From the NCBI GenBank assembly GCA_013330155.1, contig DUIU01000238.1:1989-8195 (forward strand): a DNA stretch of 6,207 bases. Reading direction: 5' to 3'. This document shows positions 1 through 4,075 of the stretch, in pieces; position 1 is the stretch's first letter; the number at the start of each line of letters is the position of its first letter. The DNA comes from Candidatus Poseidonia sp. (GTDB taxonomy: Archaea > Thermoplasmatota > Poseidoniia > Poseidoniales > Poseidoniaceae). The translations under genes were made by a program, and so were the position numbers. A model generated the notes under the pieces. That model did not search any database and was not told where the DNA came from. It worked only from the letters and a program-made list of their open reading frames with translations.

Positions 1-743
1 AGTTGCATGAACAACATCTCGCCGCCCCGGTCGCCATCAATGGCGACGGTGACACTTTCCTTGCCGTTGGCGAGGTCAATGAGTTCCTGCTTGATGTTAC
101 CCGACCCATCTGCGCTGATGGCGTTCTTCACACCGCAGTTGAGCAGGTTTCGAACATCGTTTCGTCCTTCAACAATGATCAGTGAGGTTGAGGATTCAAC
201 GTTCGGTCCACAGGTCAAACCATGGAAGGATTTCGCCGTCCCGACGGTGAGTACAGAGCGGACCTCTTCAATCACGGTCTTGGACGCGGCTTCACCTGAG
301 TTGACCAGGGTGAGAAGCAGTTCCTTGGCTCGGTCAACAACTGCCGTACGCTTTGTAGCACGGATGTCGCTGATGGCGACGACCTTGATGATGGCGTTGC
401 AGGGACCAATGCGGTCAATGGTTTCCAGCGAACTGGCGATGATGGCCGTTTCGACATTGTCCATGCTGCTTGGAATGATGATGGTGCCATGCACCTTTCC
501 ATTCTTGGTATCCATCTCGACGTCAACGTGGCCCACGCGGGCGGTTCGTTGCAATTTCCTCAATTCGAGATCGTCGCCGAGCAACCCTTCGGTTTGCCCC
601 ATGATGGCCCCAATGATGTCCTTGCGTTGGACGGTTCCGTTTACTTTGATATCAGCCCGAATTTCATATTTCATGGCCTTGCCTTTTCCACCGCCTCCGC
701 GGTTTGAGTTGCCGCCTCCGCGGTTTGAGTTGTTTCTTCCCAT
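1..743 (-). CDS. dnaG: Archaeal DnaG-type primase / exosome-associated DnaG, N-terminal part (C-terminus beyond left edge)
   Basis: Translating the minus strand from the ATG at 743-741 gives 247 residues, open at the left edge. After a 23-residue Gly/Arg/Asn-rich tail comes the characteristic archaeal DnaG N-terminal domain, with MKYEIRADIKVNGTVQRKD followed by GQTEGLLGDDLELR (about residues 49-62). A Toprim domain starts near residue 187: VEGRNDV holds the catalytic Glu192, and IDGDRGGE holds the metal-binding Asp236 and Asp238. In archaea this family has primase activity in vitro and is known as a subunit of the RNA-degrading exosome. The start at 743 is supported by AGGAG at 758-754, 10 nt upstream. 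Met24 (674-672) would be the family-typical start but has no good ribosome binding site. The gene is divergent from the TerB-like gene at 961. The family call is secure; the exact start is less so. Confidence 0.95.
   Translation of the reverse strand, partial: MGRNNSNRGGGNSNRGGGGKGKAMKYEIRADIKVNGTVQRKDIIGAIMGQTEGLLGDDLELRKLQRTARVGHVDVEMDTKNGKVHGTIIIPSSMDNVETAIIASSLETIDRIGPCNAIIKVVAISDIRATKRTAVVDRAKELLLTLVNSGEAASKTVIEEVRSVLTVGTAKSFHGLTCGPNVESSTSLIIVEGRNDVRNLLNCGVKNAISADGSGNIKQELIDLANGKESVTVAIDGDRGGEMLFMQ
691..732. repeat. Perfect 21-bp tandem duplication inside the dnaG 5' end
   Basis: Positions 691-711 and 712-732 are identical 21-bp units in direct tandem. The unit is a multiple of three and lies in frame in dnaG. 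Each copy encodes NSNRGGG, giving residues 5-11 (NSNRGGG) and 12-18 (NSNRGGG). The exact nucleotide identity suggests a recent slippage event or homogenisation. Confidence 0.95.
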
Positions 744-753
744 TTGGTTCTCT

Positions 754-758
754 CTCCT
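754..758 (-). promoter_or_regulatory. Ribosome binding site of dnaG
   Basis: On the minus strand AGGAG lies 10 nt before the ATG at 743. It supports the long start that includes the Arg/Gly-rich tail rather than the internal Met24. The spacing is slightly longer than ideal. Confidence 0.5.
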
Positions 759-785
759 TGTTTGCACACAGCCACGATGCGTTGG

Positions 786-806
786 GTCGACAACCAGGTT
801 GTCGAC
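786..806. promoter_or_regulatory. Perfect inverted repeat (10-bp arms, 1-bp centre) upstream of dnaG; candidate operator or leader hairpin
   Basis: The arms are GTCGACAACC (786-795) and GGTTGTCGAC (797-806) around a single A at 796. The repeat lies 43 bp upstream of the dnaG start codon. A perfect two-fold symmetric site of this size is typical of dimeric helix-turn-helix regulators. In RNA it would fold as a 9-bp stem with a 3-nt loop if it lies in the dnaG leader. No U-run follows on either strand, so an intrinsic terminator is unlikely. The symmetry is visible directly; the regulatory role is inferred. Confidence 0.6.
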
Positions 807-897
807 GTCCGAGGCAACCACTTGCAGAGCAAGGGAAGTGAATGTGAACAGACACCTCCACTTGACGAGCCCTTTTGAATCCTGTGCCGTAATCTCG

Positions 898-916
898 GCT
901 AAAGGAGACTATTTAC
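898..916 (+). promoter_or_regulatory. Possible BRE/TATA promoter for the gene at 961
   Basis: A purine-rich stretch (AAAGGAG, 901-907) is followed by the A/T-rich CTATTTAC (909-916). This resembles an archaeal BRE followed by a TATA box. It would place transcription initiation near 935-945, about 20 nt before the GTG at 961. The sequence match is loose and the assignment is tentative. Confidence 0.3.
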
Positions 917-960
917 TCCCCCAACGGTTTCTTCAAAAGGTCGGGGCGCCTCGGTAGAAT

Positions 961-1449
961 GTGTCGTCGCAACAACTCGGAGCCTTGGACGTGTTTCGTT
1001 CTACGGTGGAAGTCATGTTGGGCGATGGCGTGTTGACTCGTGAAGAAAAGCGCCTCATCATCAAACTCGCCAGCGCGCTCAACCTTGCTGCAGAGGAGCC
1101 CGCCTACATTTACCAATGCATCCAGTCTGGAGAAGTTTCGAGGAGTGGCGAGCCGATATCACCTGAAGACATGCGCATCATTTACACAAAAGTGTTTGAG
1201 GTTGCCATTGTGAACGCCTCCCTATCGCGAGACGAATTTCGAGTGATGGCCAACTTACGAAGCCAATTTGATATCGACGATGAGCTGCACGAAGAAATTG
1301 AGCAGGAACTTCGTGAAATGATGAAGGAAAAGTACGGGGACAAGGCCATGATCGACACCTTGATGGATACGCTCAGGGATTCGGTTGGATTGGTAGGTGA
1401 CCTTTTTGATACCTTTAGGAAGAAATCTCCCGAAGGTGAGGAGCGGTGA
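961..1449 (+). CDS. TerB-like duplicated helical domain protein
   Basis: 162 residues, acidic and almost entirely helical. Two similar halves are visible. Residues 11-45 read VF..TVEVMLGDGVLTREEKRLI and then LASALNL; residues 78-108 read VFEVAIVNASLSRDEFRVM and then LRSQFDIDDE. Each half has the pattern of a helix, a short loop with D/S-x-x-L-(T/S)-x-(D/E)-E, and a second helix ending in a small-residue turn. This is typical of TerB-like (tellurite-resistance-associated) domains. An amphipathic C-terminal helix (about 126-153) ends in a charged tail. An in-frame TAG at 955-957 immediately precedes the GTG, so 961 is the furthest upstream start; no strong ribosome binding site is seen. It is the first gene of a four-gene row and its stop overlaps the next start. 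No substrate or reaction can be inferred. TerB-like is a fold-level call, not a tellurite phenotype. Confidence 0.8.
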   Translation: MSSQQLGALDVFRSTVEVMLGDGVLTREEKRLIIKLASALNLAAEEPAYIYQCIQSGEVSRSGEPISPEDMRIIYTKVFEVAIVNASLSRDEFRVMANLRSQFDIDDELHEEIEQELREMMKEKYGDKAMIDTLMDTLRDSVGLVGDLFDTFRKKSPEGEER

Positions 1450-2066
1450 ATCCGTTTCTTGACGATTGGCTGGAAAGGCAATCAAGTTCTGAACTCAAAT
1501 CAAAGCGTCGATGCCTCAAATTCCTCAAAACGGCCTATGCCGCTTGCGTGAGTGATTTTGCCAACAAGCCAAGAACCGACGTAACCATGACCGAGGGGGG
1601 TTTCCGGTTTCATGTTGGAACACCCTTACCAGACCTGCGTCAAATCGCTTCATGGATGTTGACACATGCTCCTCGAAAGCGAACATTGGCCAAGGTAGTG
1701 CCTGCCCTTTGGAAACGGCACGGTCGCGAGGATGTGAGCATTGCAGGCATCCTTCTTGCAAACCTCGAACCATCGACGTTGGGTCAAGACCCGTGGATGG
1801 CCTTCATCCATCTTCTCCAGCGGCAAGAGCCGCTTTTGGTGGTGCTTGAAGTCGCCGAGGAATTGGTTCGTGCAGGACACGCTGTGCCGGATAATGCGTG
1901 GTTGGAAGCAGCCGCAGAACAAAGCCCCCATTGGCACCAGTATTGCGTCCTTTTCTTGTCGCTGAAACGGGAGGACATTGGGTGTCGAGCCCTGATTGAG
2001 CAGGCGCCCAAAGGCGGCGAGATGTTTGAGCGAATTCGAAGCCGATTGCTTGAATCGGAGAGTTGA
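1446..2066 (+). CDS. Uncharacterised helical protein, possibly HEAT/AlkD-like
   Basis: 206 residues beginning with GTG at 1446, which overlaps the previous stop by 4 bp (GTGA). GGTGA at 1435-1439, 6 nt upstream, is a good ribosome binding site, so translational coupling is likely. No signal peptide or membrane segment is seen. The N-terminal 40 residues are basic and helical. The stretch around residues 45-60 could be a short beta hairpin. From about residue 60 to the end, successive helices follow the pattern of HEAT-type repeats (LPDLRQIASWMLTH, LAKVVPALWKRHGREDVSIAGILLANL, PWMAFIHLLQRQEPLLVVLEVAEELVRAG). The spacing LW..HGREDVSIAGILL faintly resembles DNA-alkylation-repair AlkD helical repeats, but I see no catalytic signature. 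I do not recognise the family. The coding frame is well supported by the overlap and by protein-like composition. Confidence 0.75.
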   Translation: MNPFLDDWLERQSSSELKSKRRCLKFLKTAYAACVSDFANKPRTDVTMTEGGFRFHVGTPLPDLRQIASWMLTHAPRKRTLAKVVPALWKRHGREDVSIAGILLANLEPSTLGQDPWMAFIHLLQRQEPLLVVLEVAEELVRAGHAVPDNAWLEAAAEQSPHWHQYCVLFLSLKREDIGCRALIEQAPKGGEMFERIRSRLLESES

Positions 2067-2091
2067 AGGAGTTGGCCCCTCAATTCGTTTC

Positions 2092-2301
2092 ATGGTGGAA
2101 CGGCTTTTGCCTGCGGAGGACCCTGTCCTTGAGAACGTCCTCAAATGGACCGTGGAGCGTGATGCAAAGGACGTTCGGCGCCTCCTAGAGTGGTTACCTG
2201 AAGCAAGGTCAAGTCGTGAGCGGAAGGCCTTACTCCACCGTGTCCGAGGCTTGTTGTCCGAACTGGAAGCTGCCCTCGATGAACTTGAAAAAATGCATTG
2301 A
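2092..2301 (+). CDS. Small helical hypothetical protein (69 aa)
   Basis: The protein is rich in Leu, Glu and Arg. Its C-terminal half (about residues 36-68, RSSRERKALLHRVRGL then LSELEAALDELEKMH) has heptad-like leucine spacing consistent with a coiled coil or helical hairpin. It lies 25 bp after the previous gene and 10 bp before the MobA-like gene. The frame is open further upstream to a TTG at 1996, but that would bury 71 bp inside the preceding gene, so I prefer the ATG at 2092. The one purine-rich motif, GAAGGAG (2065-2071), is 20 nt from this ATG, farther than normal. A non-canonical start nearer 2083 therefore cannot be excluded. Function unknown; its place in the compact unit suggests co-expression with both neighbours. 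Confidence 0.6.
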   Translation: MVERLLPAEDPVLENVLKWTVERDAKDVRRLLEWLPEARSSRERKALLHRVRGLLSELEAALDELEKMH

Positions 2302-2305
2302 GGTG
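2300..2305 (+). promoter_or_regulatory. Ribosome binding site deciding the mobA-like start
   Basis: GAGGTG sits 6 nt before the ATG at 2312 and overlaps the stop codon of the preceding small gene (2299-2301). It supports the short, family-typical start. Confidence 0.6.
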
Positions 2306-2311
2306 CCCTGC

Positions 2312-2842
2312 ATGACCATCGCCATCATTCTCGCAGGAGGAGCGAGCCAGCGCATGGAAGAGGACAAAGCAAGCATGTTTGGTGGAGTCAATCGTCTTCA
2401 ACGGTGTATGCAACAGGCAGGTCTTGAACGAACCGTTGTGTTGTGTGGGAAGGAAGAGCGAAGGGGCCTTTTTAGCGGCGAAGTGTTGGTCGATCCGCCA
2501 GGTGTTCAAGGCCTTCATGAGCTTATTTTTTGGTTGCTCGATACCTTTGATGAGGGAATCCTCTTGGTTCCATGCGACGCTTTTCTCCTCACGGCCGATG
2601 CCGTGCAGGCGCTGTTGAACAACTCCCCAAATGGGGGCGTTCCCCTTGATGAAGAACAATGTCGCCAGCCGCTTTTCGCCCATCTGCCGAAAGGGGTCAG
2701 CGTTCACAAAGATGGTCAAAACGTCCGTGAGTTGATGCAGCATCTACCGTCCATTGATGTTCGCCCGTTCAACGCAGCCTTCACCAACTTCAACCGACCT
2801 GATGACCTTCAACACCCGCAACTGAAACGACGCCATCGATGA
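2312..2842 (+). CDS. mobA: MobA-like nucleotidyltransferase (molybdenum cofactor guanylyltransferase family)
   Basis: 176 residues, slightly shorter than typical MobA. The N-terminus IAIILAGGASQRMEEDKASM matches the nucleotide-binding loop LAGGxSxRMGxDK, except that Glu16 replaces the usual Gly after RM. VDPPG near residue 60, LLVPCDAFLL (Asp89, expected metal ligand), RQPLFA near 118 and FTNFNRPDDL near 157 are the later family landmarks, in the right order. The family transfers GMP from GTP to molybdopterin in the cytoplasm, though relatives use other substrates. The ATG at 2312 is chosen because the family motif begins at residue 2 and GAGGTG (2300-2305) lies 6 nt upstream. The frame extends back to 2216 but would overlap the preceding gene and add atypical sequence. 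No other molybdopterin gene is nearby, so the substrate is uncertain. The last 53 bp overlap purN on the other strand. Confidence 0.85.
   Translation: MTIAIILAGGASQRMEEDKASMFGGVNRLQRCMQQAGLERTVVLCGKEERRGLFSGEVLVDPPGVQGLHELIFWLLDTFDEGILLVPCDAFLLTADAVQALLNNSPNGGVPLDEEQCRQPLFAHLPKGVSVHKDGQNVRELMQHLPSIDVRPFNAAFTNFNRPDDLQHPQLKRRHR
2790..2842. other. Tail-to-tail coding overlap of mobA-like gene and purN
   Basis: The TGA of the plus-strand mobA-like gene ends at 2842 and the TGA of minus-strand purN ends at 2790. These 53 bp therefore encode protein on both strands. In each protein the overlap mainly covers residues at or beyond the last recognisable family motif. Confidence 0.85.
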
Positions 2843-3470
2843 GATGAACGCGTCCCTCGGCAATCCACGTCAACACTTGCGGATACAGTCGATGTTCTTC
2901 GACTTTCACACGGGCACTCAGCGCTGCCTCATCATCGTCCGTGAACACAGGCACCGGCCGTTGGGCAAGGATGGCTCCAGTGTCCATCCCTTCGTCCACC
3001 AAATGAACCGTGCAACCCGTAATGGTGGTCTGCGAAGCCAGGACATCTCGATGGGCGTGAGCGCCAGGAAAGTGAGGGAGAAAGGAAGGGTGTATGTTCA
3101 CCACGCTATTGGCCCAATCGCTTAGGAAAAGAGGCGAAAGGAGGCGCATATAGCCTGAAAGAACGACCATTTCCACATTGTAATCGGCCATTTGACGCAA
3201 AATCTCCGCTTCGTGTTCTTCCCTTGAGCGGGGGCGCCCCTCATGATTTTGTTCCACGACCAAGGTGGGGACGCCGAGACGTTGAGCGCGTTCAAGACCT
3301 TCAATGCCTGATGTATTGGCGACCACAACCACGGTTTGGTGGAGAAGGTTTTGCGTTCGCTGTGCTTGAACGAGTGCTTCCATGCCGCTGCCCGACCCCG
3401 AAAGAAACACCGCACAACGAAGCGGTTGGTCGGCAGTGGCGATTCGCCCACCGACGGGAATTGAATCCAT
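2790..3470 (-). CDS. purN: Phosphoribosylglycinamide formyltransferase (GAR transformylase)
   Basis: 226 residues. The enzyme transfers the formyl group of 10-formyl-tetrahydrofolate to GAR, the third step of de novo purine synthesis. Seen in order: a phosphate-binding loop FLSGSGSGMEAL (residues 22-33), VLSGYMRLLSP (103-113), NIHPSFLPHFPGAHAHR (125-141), and GCTVHLVDEGMDTGAI (152-167). Asn125, His127 and Asp163 have the same relative spacing as the catalytic Asn106, His108 and Asp144 of the E. coli enzyme. About 17 residues precede the usual N-terminus. The loop reads SGSGSG where SGxGSN is normal. The start at 3470 is supported by GGGTGA just upstream on the minus strand. The last 53 bp, encoding a short tail after the family's normal end, overlap the convergent mobA-like gene. 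The family assignment is secure. Confidence 0.96.
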   Translation of the reverse strand: MDSIPVGGRIATADQPLRCAVFLSGSGSGMEALVQAQRTQNLLHQTVVVVANTSGIEGLERAQRLGVPTLVVEQNHEGRPRSREEHEAEILRQMADYNVEMVVLSGYMRLLSPLFLSDWANSVVNIHPSFLPHFPGAHAHRDVLASQTTITGCTVHLVDEGMDTGAILAQRPVPVFTDDDEAALSARVKVEEHRLYPQVLTWIAEGRVHLIDGVVSVAGVEGHQVG

Positions 3471-3508
3471 GATTCACCCAGAGGATGCGGGGTTTCAACC
3501 CTTTCCAT

Positions 3509-3526
3509 CCCCTGCAAAGGGGTTTT
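3509..3526 (+). promoter_or_regulatory. Small stem-loop with GNRA tetraloop and T4, in a divergent promoter region
   Basis: CCCCT (3509-3513) and AGGGG (3518-3522) can pair around GCAA, a GNRA-type loop, followed by TTTT (3523-3526). It resembles a minimal terminator, but no plus-strand gene ends nearby, so it more likely overlaps promoter elements or is fortuitous. Confidence 0.35.
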
Positions 3527-3530
3527 ATCA
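3516..3530. promoter_or_regulatory. TATA-like element shared by purN and the DUF454 gene
   Basis: TTTTATCA (3523-3530) reads as TGATAAAA on the minus strand. In the plus direction it follows a purine-rich AAAGGGG, like a BRE, and centres about 32 bp before the ATG at 3559. In the minus direction it lies about 55 bp before the purN ATG, leaving room for a leader of about 25-30 nt. It is the only A/T-rich element in this 88-bp divergent gap. Tentative. Confidence 0.35.
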
Positions 3531-3558
3531 CGGCCGCCACAACCATTGACGAGGACAG

Positions 3559-4071
3559 ATGTCAGCAAACGCAGCATCCTCGGATTCCGAAAAGAGGGGC
3601 GAACGACAAGGCTACGAAGGCGAGAATGCTACGCGAATGAACGATGAGCTCATTCGTGATGTGCTGTCCAATCACAAGCCAAGTGCCAACCCGATTGTCC
3701 GGTTAATTTGGATTGTTTTCGGGAGCGTTTTTGTGGTCTTCGCCGGAATCGGTGTGTTGCTTCCCGGATGGCCCACGACCTCCTGGTTGGTGGCTGCTGC
3801 CTATTGTTACGGTCGGTCATCTCAACGTCTTTTTCGCTGGCTTCTCACGAACCGGGTGTTCGGTTCGGTTCTTTTGGACTATTACCGAAACGACCGGGCC
3901 CTTCCTTTTCATTCAAAGATGGTCATTTGTGGCCTTATCGCCGCCGTCTCTGTGGCCTCCATATGGTACATCACCTTCCTTGGAGACCCCGGGTTTGGTC
4001 AAATCACCATCGCCATTGTGGCCCTCATTGGAATCGGGTGGGTTGGATGGAAAGTCCCCACGCTCGAGTAG
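3559..4071 (+). CDS. DUF454 / YbaN-type small integral membrane protein
   Basis: 170 residues. The first 45 are hydrophilic and probably cytoplasmic. Hydrophobic segments follow at about 46-66, 72-84, 119-138 and 147-165. The DUF454 signature is clear in GIGVLLPGWPTTSWLVAAA (residues 63-81), then CYGRSSQRLFRWLLTNRVFG (83-102) and a DYYRNDRALPFHSK segment (107-120). This corresponds to the family pattern LPxxPTTPFLLLAA, FARSSPRxxxWL and FGxxxxDW. The family's function is unknown. The ATG at 3559 has GAGG at 3551-3554 as a ribosome binding site. Met27 is an alternative start that would remove a low-complexity charged tail. The stop lies 4 bp from the convergent purH stop. It sits between purN and purH on the opposite strand, so it is not part of a purine operon. 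Confidence 0.88.
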   Translation: MSANAASSDSEKRGERQGYEGENATRMNDELIRDVLSNHKPSANPIVRLIWIVFGSVFVVFAGIGVLLPGWPTTSWLVAAAYCYGRSSQRLFRWLLTNRVFGSVLLDYYRNDRALPFHSKMVICGLIAAVSVASIWYITFLGDPGFGQITIAIVALIGIGWVGWKVPTLE

Positions 4072-4075
4072 TCGC

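Larger units (their letters stand above)
744..960. other. Divergent intergenic region between dnaG and the TerB-like gene
   Basis: This is the longest non-coding stretch in the window (217 bp). It contains the dnaG ribosome binding site, a perfect palindrome at 786-806 and a TATA-like element near 910. I saw no tRNA, no C/D-box pattern and no small gene with a credible start and protein-like composition. A plus-strand open frame crosses the whole region, but it continues antisense through dnaG and looks like a shadow. It probably carries the promoters of both flanking genes. Confidence 0.6.

Noticed and set aside
865..900. Stretch with a T-loop-like sequence (TTTTGAATCC) considered as a tRNA end
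   Set aside because: No matching acceptor, anticodon or D arms can be found around it on either strand.
7..957. Long plus-strand open frame of 316 codons across dnaG and the intergenic region
   Set aside because: It is antisense to a clearly recognised DnaG. Its translation is rich in Ser, Met, Pro and Arg with no domain pattern, as expected of a shadow frame in GC-rich DNA.
1996..2091. TTG-started 101-codon version of the small gene
   Set aside because: It would overlap the preceding gene by 71 bp with no ribosome binding site at the TTG, and the added residues show no protein-like pattern.
1650..2144. Minus-strand open frame of 164 codons
   Set aside because: Antisense to two plus-strand genes joined by a coupled start/stop arrangement. 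Its translation looks random.
2216..2311. Upstream extension of the mobA-like gene
   Set aside because: It would overlap the preceding small gene by 86 bp. The family's glycine-rich loop starts right after the ATG at 2312, which has its own ribosome binding site.
3509..3526. Hairpin plus T4 as an intrinsic terminator
   Set aside because: No gene on the plus strand ends upstream of it, since purN runs away on the other strand. The stem is only 5 bp and the T-run is short.
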